A stretch of 64,000 bases of DNA from Streptomyces roseolilacinus. GTDB lineage: Bacteria; Actinomycetota; Actinomycetes; Streptomycetales; Streptomycetaceae. Positions within the stretch are counted from its first letter, which is position 1, and each line of letters opens with the position of its first letter. This document shows positions 1 through 8,856 of this stretch, piece by piece. Location of the stretch: positions 310,001 through 374,000 of the forward strand of contig NZ_BMSV01000008.1 of NCBI RefSeq assembly GCF_014649335.1. Reading direction: 5' to 3'. The notes below the pieces were generated by a model, which ran no database searches, was not told the DNA's origin, and worked only from the letters and a program-made list of their open reading frames with translations. Position numbers and translations under genes: made by a program.

Positions 1-483
1 CGTGCCCGCCGTGAGCCGGGCGCTGAGCCAGCCGCCCGTGGAACGCAGCCCGGGCAGCGCCATCAGGGTCGTCAGCGCGTTCACCACGTGCCGGCCGGGC
101 GCGCCCACGCCCTGCGCGCCGCCGGGCGGGGCGAGTTGCGTGCGGGCGTGACGCAGCACCCTGGCCTCGTCCGCTGCCGGCGCCGGGCCCGCCAGCCGGT
201 CGTCGACGGCTTCGAGCAGCAACTCGGCGACCAGCTCGTCATCCTGACGGTCCGTCCGCGACCCGGCCGAACCGCCCGTGCCCTGCGAGCCGGGCGTGCG
301 GAACAGGTCGCCGTAGTAGGCGAAGCGAGCGTCGGCGGCCCACCCTCCCGTCAGGCCGGACAGCCTGCCGCCGTGCCCGGCCGCGCGGGCGCCGTGCGCC
401 GCCGCGCGTAACCACTCCTCCAGATCCGCCGCGGCGTCCCGGGGACCGCCGATCCCGTGGACGAACACCAGACGAGGCTTCAT
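1..483 (-). CDS. alpha/beta-hydrolase-like protein, N-terminal part (runs off the window)
   Basis: Reading the minus strand from an ATG at 483 gives an open frame to the window edge with no stop, so the C-terminus is missing. The product begins MKPRLVFVHGIGGPRDAA. A short beta strand followed by HGIGG is the oxyanion-hole signature of the alpha/beta-hydrolase (lipase/esterase) fold. The next 140 residues are Ala/Gly-rich with no signal peptide. The nucleophile elbow and the catalytic Asp and His would lie beyond the edge, so activity cannot be judged. The panE-like gene on the same strand ends at 627, 143 bp upstream of this start. The fold call is moderately secure; the substrate is unknown. 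Confidence 0.7.
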   Translation of the reverse strand, partial: MKPRLVFVHGIGGPRDAAADLEEWLRAAAHGARAAGHGGRLSGLTGGWAADARFAYYGDLFRTPGSQGTGGSAGSRTDRQDDELVAELLLEAVDDRLAGPAPAADEARVLRHARTQLAPPGGAQGVGAPGRHVVNALTTLMALPGLRSTGGWLSARLTAGT

Positions 484-626
484 CGCTCCCCCCTTCGTCG
501 ACGTCCAGTAAGGAGAACGATCTTTTCGTGTACGGACGAAGACCGGCAACCCCTGTGGACAACCCCGGCGGACGGCGTCGTTCCGCCGGTGCGCGGCACC
601 CCGGAGGGCCCCGTGCCCGCGGCCGC

Positions 627-1658
627 CTACCCCCGCCGCGCCGCGCCGCTCAACTCCGCGTACAGCTCCGCCCCCGACCAGCGGCGGGCCCGGCCCGGAG
701 CGGCCGCCTCCGCCTCCCGCACCAGCTCGACGAGGCGCGCGTTCACCGGGGCGCGCACGCCGTGCCGGCGGGCCAGCGCCACGATCTCCCCCTGCAACGT
801 GTCGACCTCCGTCGGCCGGCCCCGCTCCAGGTCCTCCCACATCGACGACCGGGCGTGCGCGTCCACCCGCAGCGACGCCGCCGCCACCCGCCGGAACACC
901 CCGTCCGGCAGGCGCAGCACCCAGGGCGTCACCGCCGCCGGTACGGGCCCCAGCCGCGCCGGGGCCACGCCCTCCGCCCGGTACACCGCCAGCGCCTCCC
1001 GCTGGCACAGCGCCAGGCACCGCCGGTACGCCCGCGCGCCGAGCTGGTCGCGCAGCGGCAGCCCCGACAGGGCGTTGACCGCGTTGTTCAGGTTCATCAG
1101 GAGTTTCGCGTACTGGACGTGCCGCATGTCGTCGCGCGGCTCGACCTCCAGCCCGGCCCTGCGCAGCGCCGCCACCAGCGGTCCCGCGTCGGGTACGTCG
1201 TCGACCATCAACGCGCCCGCCGTGCCCTGGTGGAAGGCGGCGGGGCCGGTGCGCACCACGTTGTACGAGACCATGCCCGTCAGCACCGTGGTGCCCGCGG
1301 GCAGGGCGGACCGCAGGACCTCCGGGTTGCGCAGCCCGTTCTGGAAGCTCGCCACCACGGTGTCGGCGCCCAGGTGCGGGCCGATCGCCTCGGCGGCCTC
1401 GCGCGTCGCCCCCGACTTGACCGTGACCAGCACGTAGTCGGCGCCCGCCACGTCCGAGGCCCTACTCGACGCCCGCAGCAGCGCCGGGGCCACCCGCGCG
1501 TCCGGGCGGCCGCCGCCCGTCAGCCGCAACCCCCGCTCCCGCACGGCCTCCATGGCGGAGGGGCGTCCGACGAGCGTCACCTCGCAACCGGCGGCGAGGG
1601 AGCCGCCCAGGTGGCAGCCGACGCTCCCGGCGCCGAACACGGCGATCTTCAGTGGCAT
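627..1658 (-). CDS. panE: 2-dehydropantoate 2-reductase (ketopantoate reductase family)
   Basis: A 343-aa cytoplasmic NADPH-dependent reductase expected to convert 2-dehydropantoate to pantoate in pantothenate/CoA synthesis. The N-terminus MPLKIAVFGAGSVG is a Rossmann GxGxxG motif, with a following VTLVGR strand ending in the Arg expected for NADPH. The C-terminal helical domain keeps the family signature KLLMNLNNAVNALSG (catalytic Lys and substrate Asn positions). It also keeps SSMWEDLERGRPTEVDTLQG, matching the SSM-x-D-x-GR-TE-D-LNG motif. Length is slightly above the roughly 300 aa norm. Several ApbA/PanE paralogues in actinomycetes act on other 2-oxo acids, so the exact substrate is inferred. 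panD lies at the far end of this window but is not linked. Confidence 0.85.
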   Translation of the reverse strand: MPLKIAVFGAGSVGCHLGGSLAAGCEVTLVGRPSAMEAVRERGLRLTGGGRPDARVAPALLRASSRASDVAGADYVLVTVKSGATREAAEAIGPHLGADTVVASFQNGLRNPEVLRSALPAGTTVLTGMVSYNVVRTGPAAFHQGTAGALMVDDVPDAGPLVAALRRAGLEVEPRDDMRHVQYAKLLMNLNNAVNALSGLPLRDQLGARAYRRCLALCQREALAVYRAEGVAPARLGPVPAAVTPWVLRLPDGVFRRVAAASLRVDAHARSSMWEDLERGRPTEVDTLQGEIVALARRHGVRAPVNARLVELVREAEAAAPGRARRWSGAELYAELSGAARRG

Positions 1659-1812
1659 GCAGCCAGTGTGGCCCCCGCACGCACCGGCGTCGAGGTGTCT
1701 TCACGCCCCGCCCGTACCGCCTCCGCCCGTCGCCCTCCTGCCCGTCACGCCTTTGCCGTCGTACTCCGTCCGTCGCACCCCCGCCCGTCCCCCGCCTCGC
1801 CCGTCCCGCCCC

Positions 1813-3324
1813 TCACGCCCCGTCCGCCTCCGGCGCGGGCCGCCGGTGGGCGGGTGTCGCGGCGCGCGTGTGGATGAACAGCTCCTGCCGCCCCGGAGGG
1901 GCCGCCCGGTGCTCGGGCACCGGCAGCTCGTACCGCACCGGCCGGCGGTGGTCCGCCATCTGCCGGTCCGCGTTGTACACGCGGCCGAACTTCCACAGCA
2001 TCCGCGCGAAGTTCGTCTGCCCGCGCAGCAGGTTCCGGCCCAGCACCCCCATGGCGCCCACCGCGTTGCGCAGCCCCAGGTGCTTGCGGTCGAGGACCGC
2101 CTGGGTGCGCACCAGCTCCCGGTAGAACACCTCCAGCGGCAGCTTCGTCGGGACGACCGCGTGCTGGATGTCGAACAGCCGGTAGTCCCGCGTCGTCAGC
2201 TGCCGCGCCTCCGTGTGCCAGATCTCCGTCCCCGGGTACGGCGTCATCACCGTCAGGTGCACGATCTCCGGCACGCTCAGCGCGAACTCCCGCACCACGC
2301 GGAACCGCTCCTCGTCCCACGCCGGGTCCACGATCAGGTTGATGGCCACCATGATGCCCATCCGCCGGGCCGCCTCCAGGGCCCGGAAGTTGTCGTCCGG
2401 GCTGACCCGCTTGCGGTACAGGTCCAGGCCCTCGGCGTCGATGGCCTCCATGCCCAGGAACATGTACCGCAGCCCCAGGCGCGTCCAGCGCTCGAACACC
2501 TCCGGGTTGCGCAGCAGCACGTCGCTGCGGGTCTCCAGGTAGTACCGCTTGCGGATCCGGCGGCGCTCCAGGGCGGCCGCGATGCCGTCGCCGTGCTCCG
2601 GCCTGATGAACGCCACGTCGTCGACGATGAAGACGTTCGGCTCCCGGATCGACGCCATCTCCTCGGCCGCCGCCTCCGGCGACGCCTTGCGGTAGCTGCG
2701 CCCGTAGAACGTCCACGCCGAGCAGAACGAGCAGTCCCAGGGGCAGCCGCGGGTGAACTCGATCGACGCGCACGGATCCAGCTCCCCGATGAAGTACCGG
2801 TTCCGCCTGCGCATCAGGTCGCGCGCGGGACGCGGACGGTCCAGGCTCTCCAGCAGCCGCGGCGCCGGGCCCCGGCCCTCCGCCGACACGACGCCCGGCA
2901 CGGTGCCGAGACCGCCGTCGCGCGCCGCCTCCAGCAGCGGCGCCACGGCCGGCTCGCCCTCACCGCGCACGACGGCGTCCACCGCGCCCTCCGCCTGCCG
3001 CAGGACGTGCTCCGCGATGAACGACACGCTGTGCCCGCCGAAGAAGACGAAGCAGCCGGGGGACGCCTCCTTCGCGCGCTTGGCGATCTCGATCGCCTCC
3101 GGGACGTTCGCCAGGTAGTTGAGGGAGATCCCCAGCGCCTCCGGCGCGAACGACCGCAGCTCCGCGTCGAGCACGGCCGCCGGCAGGACCTGGAGGTCCA
3201 CGACGCGGACCAGGTGCCCCGCGTCCCGCGCCGCGGCCGCCACCCGCTCCAGGCCCAGGGGTTCGAGTCGAAGGAAGATCTCCGAGTACATCAGGGCACT
3301 CGGGTGGACGAGGAGCACGCGCAT
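1813..3324 (-). CDS. hpnR: B12-binding radical SAM protein, HpnR-like hopanoid C-3 methylase
   Basis: About 503 aa, starting at the ATG at 3324 (MRVLLVHPSALMYSE). This start has a GGAG Shine-Dalgarno nearby and matches the conserved family beginning; the frame is open further upstream but does not look coding. The N-terminal 130 residues form a cobalamin-binding domain. The radical SAM core carries CPWDCSFC (CxxxCxxC), which binds the 4Fe-4S cluster. The stretch YLETRSDVLLRNPEVFERW and the C-terminal FYRELVRTQAVL region are typical of HpnR, which methylates hopanoid ring A at C-3. No squalene-hopene cyclase is nearby, so the hopanoid role rests on family resemblance. Another B12-radical SAM methylase is possible. 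Confidence 0.75.
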   Translation of the reverse strand: MRVLLVHPSALMYSEIFLRLEPLGLERVAAAARDAGHLVRVVDLQVLPAAVLDAELRSFAPEALGISLNYLANVPEAIEIAKRAKEASPGCFVFFGGHSVSFIAEHVLRQAEGAVDAVVRGEGEPAVAPLLEAARDGGLGTVPGVVSAEGRGPAPRLLESLDRPRPARDLMRRRNRYFIGELDPCASIEFTRGCPWDCSFCSAWTFYGRSYRKASPEAAAEEMASIREPNVFIVDDVAFIRPEHGDGIAAALERRRIRKRYYLETRSDVLLRNPEVFERWTRLGLRYMFLGMEAIDAEGLDLYRKRVSPDDNFRALEAARRMGIMVAINLIVDPAWDEERFRVVREFALSVPEIVHLTVMTPYPGTEIWHTEARQLTTRDYRLFDIQHAVVPTKLPLEVFYRELVRTQAVLDRKHLGLRNAVGAMGVLGRNLLRGQTNFARMLWKFGRVYNADRQMADHRRPVRYELPVPEHRAAPPGRQELFIHTRAATPAHRRPAPEADGA

Positions 3325-3371
3325 GTGAGTCTCCAGCCGGACGGCGACGACGATCGACGACGGTCTCTTCC

Positions 3372-3393
3372 CTGACGGTCCGCGTACCGTCAG
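3372..3393. terminator. short perfect hairpin between Trypco1-like gene and hpnR
   Basis: CTGACGGT and ACCGTCAG form an 8-bp perfect stem around a 6-nt loop, immediately downstream of the stop of the upstream minus-strand gene (3401) and 48 bp before the hpnR start. It may terminate the upstream transcript. Being almost symmetrical, it could instead be an operator for hpnR. Confidence 0.4.
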
Positions 3394-3400
3394 CACAGGG

Positions 3401-3712
3401 TCAGGCGCGCCTCCACACCAGGCGGACGGCGAAGTTCACCTCCGCCGTGCCCTTCGCCACGACGATGCCGCTCTCACCGCCCACCTTGAGGCCGAAGTCC
3501 ACCTCCGCCTCCTCCGGTCCCAGGCGGCGGAGCATGCCGACGACCTGCGCCAGGGCGGGGTTCAGCTGGTCGAGGGCCTCCCGGAGCGACACCCGGGCCC
3601 GGGCCGCGGCCGACTCGCCGGGGAACCCCTCCGGGCCCACCGCCACCAGGTCGTCGTCGACCTCGAAGACGGCCGTACCGTCGTCCACCTCGAACGTGAT
3701 CAGCTGTGTCAC
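3401..3712 (-). CDS. CU044_2847 / trypsin-co-occurring domain (Trypco1)-like protein
   Basis: About 103 aa from the GTG at 3712 (VTQLITFEVDDGTAVFEVDDD). This start fits the small beta-rich family that opens with two strands of alternating hydrophobic and acidic residues; the longer upstream frame is Arg/Gly-rich and unlike coding sequence. The C-terminus (VDFGLKVGGESGIVVAKGTAEVNF) carries the family's conserved Phe-Gly-Ile/Leu-Lys and Glu-Val-Asn/Lys-Phe strands. From memory, these domains are predicted partners of trypsin-like peptidases in NTP-dependent conflict systems. No trypsin gene is adjacent here, so any partner is elsewhere. The family call is by eye. Confidence 0.6.
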   Translation of the reverse strand: MTQLITFEVDDGTAVFEVDDDLVAVGPEGFPGESAAARARVSLREALDQLNPALAQVVGMLRRLGPEEAEVDFGLKVGGESGIVVAKGTAEVNFAVRLVWRRA

Positions 3713-3986
3713 GGAGCCAGCCTCGCGCAGCCGCGCGGGCCCCGCACGCCGGGCCGTCCGGAGGGACCACCCGGGCGCCCCGACGGCCCTCCCGCGCCGT
3801 CCCCGGCGCGCCCACCGCGCGCGGGAACGACACGGAGCCGTACGAGAGCCGCACCCCGGCCCGGCGGCGCGGCCGCCGACCACGTGCGCCGCGTCGCCGG
3901 CCTCGCCGACGCCGGACGAGCCGACGCCCGCTGCCCCGCTCGCGTGCCGGCGACCGCCCCCGGGAGGCCGCCCGGCGCAGCGCCGC

Positions 3987-5567
3987 TCAGGCCGGGTCGG
4001 CCAGGGTCTGCACCCACACCGTGCCCTCCGGCCCCGGGACGGCCGCCACGCCCGTGTCCCGGTAGCGGCAGCCGAGCATGTTCTCCTGGTGGACGGAGCC
4101 GTCCATCCAGTCGTCGACGACCACCGCCGCGTCCCGGGGCCCCCGGTGCAGGTTCTCGGCCCACGCGCCGGCCTCGTACCCGGCGTCGGCCATCCGCGCG
4201 TCCGCGTGCCGGCCCTCCGGGTCGGCGTGGGCGAAGTAGCGCCGCGCCACCATGTCGCGCGCGTGGGCCCGGGCGGCCGCCGTCAGCCGGGGGTCCAGGC
4301 GCAGCGGGGCGCAACCGGCCTCGGCGCGCCGGGCGTTCACCAGCGAGGTCAGCCGCTCCGCCGTGCTCGGCGCGGCCGGCCGCGTGGCGCTCGGGGACGG
4401 TGCCGGTGCCGCGGTGGCCGAGGCGGCCGGACTCGGGGGAGGGGTGGGCGGCGCGGAGGGCGGGGGCGTACGGGACGCGGCGGGCGCCGTGGCCGGTGAC
4501 GCCGGCGCGGTGGGTCCCCCCGGGGCCCGTACCTCCGGGGCGGGTGCGGGAGCGTCGGGCCCCGCCGGCCACAGCACGGCCAGCAGCACCCCGCCGGCCA
4601 CCACGCCCCCGACCGCCGCGGGCACCCGCAGGCGGGCCGCACCGCCCGCCGCACCCCCCGCGTGCCGGGCGCCCTCCCGTACGGCCCCGGCCGCCCCGTC
4701 GGCCACCATCGCCGATGACGTACCGTCCGACGCCGCGCCGGGCACCGCACCGGACGCCGCGACGGTCGCCGTGCCCGCCTCCACGGCGGGCACCGCCGGG
4801 TACCCGGACAGCGGAACGACCAGCGCGAGGCCGGCCAGCAGCCCCTCGGCCGGCATCAGGTCCGTCCCGTGCCCGCCGCAGGCCCGGCAGCCGCGGACGT
4901 GCCGTGCGACGCGCTTGCGCCACACTGGGGCCGGCCGCCCGTCCCAGTCCGCCGTCAGCCGCACCAGCGCACCGCACCGGGGCTTCGCCGCCAGGGCCCG
5001 CACCACCACCCGCCCCGTCTCCAGCTGGGCCTTCATCCGCTGCACCCGCACCGCCGCGTGCCGCGCCGGGACGCCCAGCGCCTCGGCCAGCTCCGCGCGC
5101 GTGAGCCTGCCCGACGCCTCCTGCCACCACAGGGACAGCAGCGCCCGGTCGTCCTCGTCGAGCCACCGGGTCGCCTCGGCGACCTCCCGCCGCTGACCGG
5201 ACAGGCCGAGCCGCAGGATCGTCAGGTCCACGAAGTCGCCCGCCGGGTCCGGCCGCTCCACCACGTGCTCCAGCGACGCGACCGGCGCCTGCCGTCGCTC
5301 GTTCCAGCGGCGGCGTATCTGGTTCATCGCTATGGCGACCAGCCAGGACCGGAACCGGGACGGCTCGCGCAGCCCGCTCAGCCCGTCCAGGGCCCGGAAC
5401 ATGGTGTCCTGGACCACGTCGTCCACGTCCGCGTGCCCGTCCAGGGCCCGCCCCACCACGTTGTAGACCAGCGGCAGGTAGTCCTCGACGAGCCGCTCGC
5501 GCGCCCGGCCGTCACCCGCCCGCGCCGCGCTCACCAGCTCCGGTACGTGCTCGCTGTCCCTGTGCAT
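3987..5567 (-). CDS. ECF-type sigma factor fused to a transmembrane segment and an extracytoplasmic CAP (SCP/PR-1) domain
   Basis: 526 aa. The N-terminal 190 residues are a sigma-70 family factor. Region 2 carries DVDDVVQDTMFRAL and FRSWLVAIAMNQIRRRW; region 4 carries LTRAELAEALGVPARHAAVRVQRMK, a helix-turn-helix. A Cys-containing stretch RHVRGCRACG follows, resembling an anti-sigma zinc site. One membrane helix (VVAGGVLLAVLW, near residue 310) leads into a Pro/Ala/Ser-rich linker. A C-terminal CAP domain of about 120 residues (LTSLVNARRAEAGCAPL, DMVARRYFAHADPEGR, GAWAENLHRG, HQENMLGCRYRDTGVAAV) ends the protein. The layout predicts a membrane-tethered sigma factor controlled by an outside sensor or released by proteolysis. 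Related sigma factors with C-terminal extensions are known in Streptomyces. Confidence 0.88.
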   Translation of the reverse strand: MHRDSEHVPELVSAARAGDGRARERLVEDYLPLVYNVVGRALDGHADVDDVVQDTMFRALDGLSGLREPSRFRSWLVAIAMNQIRRRWNERRQAPVASLEHVVERPDPAGDFVDLTILRLGLSGQRREVAEATRWLDEDDRALLSLWWQEASGRLTRAELAEALGVPARHAAVRVQRMKAQLETGRVVVRALAAKPRCGALVRLTADWDGRPAPVWRKRVARHVRGCRACGGHGTDLMPAEGLLAGLALVVPLSGYPAVPAVEAGTATVAASGAVPGAASDGTSSAMVADGAAGAVREGARHAGGAAGGAARLRVPAAVGGVVAGGVLLAVLWPAGPDAPAPAPEVRAPGGPTAPASPATAPAASRTPPPSAPPTPPPSPAASATAAPAPSPSATRPAAPSTAERLTSLVNARRAEAGCAPLRLDPRLTAAARAHARDMVARRYFAHADPEGRHADARMADAGYEAGAWAENLHRGPRDAAVVVDDWMDGSVHQENMLGCRYRDTGVAAVPGPEGTVWVQTLADPA

Positions 5568-5793
5568 GCCCTGCCTCGCCCCGTCGTTCGGTACGGTCCT
5601 GTCGTCGGGGGACCCGGCTGCGCGGCCCCGACAACAGAAATCAGCCGGACCTTACGCACCCCGGCCCGCCCGCCGAAACTTTCGAACCGGCCGAGGGGCC
5701 CCACCCGCCCTTGCCGAACACGGAGCGCGGAAATTACGTTCCCCGTGAAACCGTCCAGGTCCGGGCCCCAGGCCCCCGGCTACCGGAGTCCGC

Positions 5794-6465
5794 ATGCCCT
5801 TGAACGTCCCCGCCGGCTCGCACATCCTCTTCCAGGGCGACTCCATCACCGACGGCGGCCGCGACCGGCGGCCGCACGCCGACGTCAACGCGGCCCTCGG
5901 CCACGGCTACGTCTACCTCGTCGCCGCCCGCGCCGCGGCCAGGGCACCCGGCCACCGCTGGCGCGTCACCAACCGCGGGGTGAGCGGCGACAAGGTCGCC
6001 GAACTGGCCGCCCGCTGGCAGGCGGACGCGCTCGACCCGGCCCCCGACGTCCTGTCGGTCCTCGTCGGCGTCAACGACGCGTGGCGCGTGGTGGACGGCG
6101 AATCCTGCGACATCGACGCGGACGGCTTCCGCGCGGTGTACGACGCCCTCCTCACCCGCACCCGCCGGACGCTGCCCGCGGTGCGCGTCCTGCTGTGCGA
6201 GCCGTTCTGCCTGCCCGGCGGCCCCGACTCGGACTTCGACGAGGCCCTCGCCGCGCAGGTGCAGCTGCGGCAGAATGCGGTCGGCGAACTCGCCGCCGTC
6301 CACCGCGCGGAACTCGTCAGGCTGCAGCCCGTGTTCGACGAGGCCGCGCGGCGCGCGCCGGCGGCCCACTGGCTCCACGACGGCGTGCACCCCACCCCGG
6401 CGGGCCACCAGTTACTCGCCGACACGTGGGTCAGCGCCGTTGCAGCCGGGCCGCACGCGCGCTGA
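5794..6465 (+). CDS. SGNH/GDSL-type esterase/lipase
   Basis: 223 aa hydrolase. Block I is FQGDSITDGGRD with the nucleophilic Ser in GDS. A Gly block (NRGVSGDKVAEL), the Asn block (LVGVNDAWR) and the terminal DGVHPTPAGH carrying catalytic Asp and His complete the SGNH tetrad. There is no signal peptide, so it is probably cytoplasmic, with an acyl or sugar ester substrate. The ATG at 5794 follows a G-rich leader and is divergent from the sigma/CAP gene (226 bp between starts). Its last 35 bp overlap the 3' end of the convergent PGRP gene. Confidence 0.88.
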   Translation: MPLNVPAGSHILFQGDSITDGGRDRRPHADVNAALGHGYVYLVAARAAARAPGHRWRVTNRGVSGDKVAELAARWQADALDPAPDVLSVLVGVNDAWRVVDGESCDIDADGFRAVYDALLTRTRRTLPAVRVLLCEPFCLPGGPDSDFDEALAAQVQLRQNAVGELAAVHRAELVRLQPVFDEAARRAPAAHWLHDGVHPTPAGHQLLADTWVSAVAAGPHAR

Positions 6466-7198
6466 TGTCCGCCAGCCTCGCGTACAGGGCCGTGCCCGGG
6501 CAGCGGGTCGCGTAGCCGTCCATGTGGCCGCCGACGACGGGCAGCACGGCCGTCGTGCCCTCCGGGAAGCGCGACTCGTCACTCGTCGAGACGAGGGTGA
6601 CCGTGCCGCGCGGATCGGCCCCGTAGGGGTCCAGCTTCCAGGCGACCAGCCGCGCGATCGCGTCGAGCATCGGCTCGGGCACCCGCGCCCCCTCCGAGAA
6701 CGTGCCGATCGCCGCGATGCCGACCGTCCCCTCGTTGAACCCCTTGGTGTGGGCGCCGATCACGGCACGGTCGACGCCGCCCGCCCGGCCCTCGTAGATG
6801 GTGCCGCAGGCGTCGACGAGGAAGTTGTAGCCGATGTCGTCCCAGTCCCGGGCGTAGGCGTGTCCCGCGTACAGGTCGCGCAGCGTCCCGGGGACGCTCG
6901 CGCAGTCGTACCCGTTGGGGGTGCTCGTGTGGTGGATGACGGCGGCCCGCACTGCCGGCGCGTACCGGGCGGCGGGCGCCGTCGAGACGGTCTGCGCCCG
7001 CCAGGCCGTGCGGGGCACGATCACCGGCCGCGGCCCCTGGTGGTGGGCGGCGCGCTGGGGCGCGGCGCCCTCGGGCCGGGCGGCGCCGGAGCCCCGCGGA
7101 CCCGACGACGGCCCGAGGACGAGGTTCGCCGCCACGAGCGCCCCGAGGACGGCCAGCGACGTGACGGCGCGAGCCCCGCGGGTCTGCGGCAGACGCAT
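6431..7198 (-). CDS. secreted peptidoglycan recognition protein / N-acetylmuramoyl-L-alanine amidase
   Basis: 255 aa. The N-terminus has a basic start and a hydrophobic stretch (AVTSLAVLGALVAANLVLG), a signal peptide or anchor. After a short spacer comes an amidase_2/PGRP domain: IVPRTAWRAQ, AVIHHTSTPN (zinc His), DIGYNFLVDACGTIYEGR, and VVGGHMDGYATRCPG (zinc His plus the Cys-Pro-Gly typical of actinobacterial PGRPs). It should cleave the MurNAc to L-Ala bond in cell-wall turnover. It overlaps the convergent GDSL gene by 35 bp. Confidence 0.88.
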   Translation of the reverse strand: MRLPQTRGARAVTSLAVLGALVAANLVLGPSSGPRGSGAARPEGAAPQRAAHHQGPRPVIVPRTAWRAQTVSTAPAARYAPAVRAAVIHHTSTPNGYDCASVPGTLRDLYAGHAYARDWDDIGYNFLVDACGTIYEGRAGGVDRAVIGAHTKGFNEGTVGIAAIGTFSEGARVPEPMLDAIARLVAWKLDPYGADPRGTVTLVSTSDESRFPEGTTAVLPVVGGHMDGYATRCPGTALYARLADISARAARLQRR

Positions 7199-7324
7199 GC
7201 TCCCCGCCTCCTCCGCGCCGAACCGCCCCGGCCGTGGTCTTCCTCCTCGTCGACACCATCGTCGCCAACGGCGCGGCGGGCCGCCCGCCGGAGTGCTCCG
7301 TACGGGACGCCCGGCTCCGGGCGG

Positions 7325-7347
7325 TTGTCAGTGCCGCGTCCTACGGT
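7325..7347 (+). promoter_or_regulatory. candidate promoter/regulatory motif upstream of the WGR gene
   Basis: TTGTCA followed 11 bp later by TACGGT, about 60 bp upstream of the WGR start. The spacing is too short for a standard sigma-70 promoter, so this may be a promoter read by an alternative sigma factor or a regulator site. Confidence 0.3.
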
Positions 7348-7407
7348 TTTCCCAGTGGGACCCGCGGGACAGGCCGCCGGTCCGCCCTGGGGAGGGGTCT
7401 GTCAGCC

Positions 7408-8856
7408 ATGTCTGCTGTGTCCGCGGAGACGACGTACCTGGAGCTGTCGCAGGACGGCGGCGGTGCGCACAAGTTCTACGAGGTGACCGTCGACGGCCAG
7501 GTGGTGACGGTGCGGTACGGGCGGATCGGCGCCGCCGGCCAGACCCAGACGTCCACCTTCCCCACGGCGGAGAAGGCGCGTGCCGCCGGGGCCAGGAAGG
7601 TCGGGGAGAAGGTCCGCAAGGGGTACGCGCCGGCCGTCCCGGGCGGGCGGGCCCCGCGCGCGGTGACCCGCCGCCAGGTCGCGTCGGCCCCGTCGACGGC
7701 CCGCGCGGTCGCGCCGGTGCTGTGGCGGTTCCGGACGGGGTCGGCGGCGTTCGGCATCCACGTCGACGACGACCGCTGCTGGGTCGGCAACCAGGCGGGC
7801 GACGTCTACACGCTGGACCACGACGGCGCCGTCCTCGCCCGCTTCAGCCTGCCGGACGGCGTGAAGTGCCTGGTCGCGGACGACTTCTGGATCTACGCCG
7901 GCTGCGACGACGGCCGCGTGTACGACCTGTCGTCGAAGCTGCCGTTCGCGGCGTACGACATCGCGGCGGACGTCGACATCTTCTGGCTCGACATCCACGA
8001 GGGCGTGCTGAACGTGTCGGACCGCGCCGGCCGGCTCACCGTCATCGACCACGAGGACGAGCACCAGTGGGCCCGCCGCAGCCAGGGCGAGCACGCCTGG
8101 ATGGTCCGCGCCGACGACCGGGCCGTCTACCACGGCCACCAGCGGGGCGTGACGGCGTACGCGCCCGACGGCGGCGGCGAGCTGTGGCACACGGCGACCC
8201 GCGGCGGCGTCCTGTTCGGCTGGCAGGAGGACACCGCGGTGTACGCGGGCACCGCGCACCACGTCGTGCAGCGGCTGTCCAAGGACGACGGCCGGATCGA
8301 GGCGACGTACGCCTGCGACAGCGCCGTGTACGCGTGCGCCACGTCGCCCGGCGGGCGGTTCGTCTTCGCCGGTGACGCGGCGTCCTCCGTGTACTGCTTC
8401 GACCGGGACGGCACGCGCCTGTGGAAGCTCGGCACGGGCGGCGGCTCGGCCCTGTCCATGCAGTACCGGGACGAACGGCTCTACCTGGTGACCACCGACG
8501 GCTCGCTGCTCTGCGTGGACGCGAGCGAGACGGCGATCGAGGCCGCCCAGCGCGGCACGGTCCCGGTGGCCCGCGACGTGAAGCTCGCCGCCGCCCTGCC
8601 GACGTACGCGCCGGCGACGGCCGCGGCCTCGGTGGCCTCGGTGGCGAACGCCCCGGTGGGCTCGGTCGTCGTGGAGTGCGTGCAGGAGTCCGGCCGGATG
8701 CGGGTGCACGTCGTCTCCGAGGGCTACGAGCCGTCGTGGAACGTCCAGTTCCCGCGCGCCATACGGGAGCCCGGCGCACGCTACGTGGTGGACGCGCTGC
8801 ACGCCGCGGCGGGCGGCTTCTACCGGGTCCGCGGCGACATCAGGCGGCTCCTGTGA
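7408..8856 (+). CDS. WGR-domain protein with C-terminal PQQ/WD40-like beta-propeller
   Basis: About 482 aa from the ATG at 7408 (MSAVSAETTYLELSQDGG). The first 85 residues are a WGR domain (KFYEVTVDGQVVTVRYGRIGAAGQTQTSTF). Here the signature Trp-Gly-Arg is Tyr-Gly-Arg, a common variant. The rest is a run of about seven blade-like repeats (VGNQAGDVYTLDHDG, YAGCDDGRVYDLSS, YAGTAHHVVQRLSKDDG, FAGDAASSVYCFDRDGTRLW, YLVTTDGSLLCVD), i.e. a quinoprotein-type propeller. WGR domains bind nucleic acids or mediate poly-ADP-ribose-type signalling in eukaryotes; the bacterial role is unclear. The stop overlaps the next start (GTGA), so the two are translationally coupled. Confidence 0.82.
   Translation: MSAVSAETTYLELSQDGGGAHKFYEVTVDGQVVTVRYGRIGAAGQTQTSTFPTAEKARAAGARKVGEKVRKGYAPAVPGGRAPRAVTRRQVASAPSTARAVAPVLWRFRTGSAAFGIHVDDDRCWVGNQAGDVYTLDHDGAVLARFSLPDGVKCLVADDFWIYAGCDDGRVYDLSSKLPFAAYDIAADVDIFWLDIHEGVLNVSDRAGRLTVIDHEDEHQWARRSQGEHAWMVRADDRAVYHGHQRGVTAYAPDGGGELWHTATRGGVLFGWQEDTAVYAGTAHHVVQRLSKDDGRIEATYACDSAVYACATSPGGRFVFAGDAASSVYCFDRDGTRLWKLGTGGGSALSMQYRDERLYLVTTDGSLLCVDASETAIEAAQRGTVPVARDVKLAAALPTYAPATAAASVASVANAPVGSVVVECVQESGRMRVHVVSEGYEPSWNVQFPRAIREPGARYVVDALHAAAGGFYRVRGDIRRLL

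Noticed and set aside
1552..3375. Long plus-strand open frame opposite the radical SAM gene
   Set aside because: Its Arg/Pro/His-rich product is the mirror of the real minus-strand gene, which has clear cobalamin and CxxxCxxC motifs.
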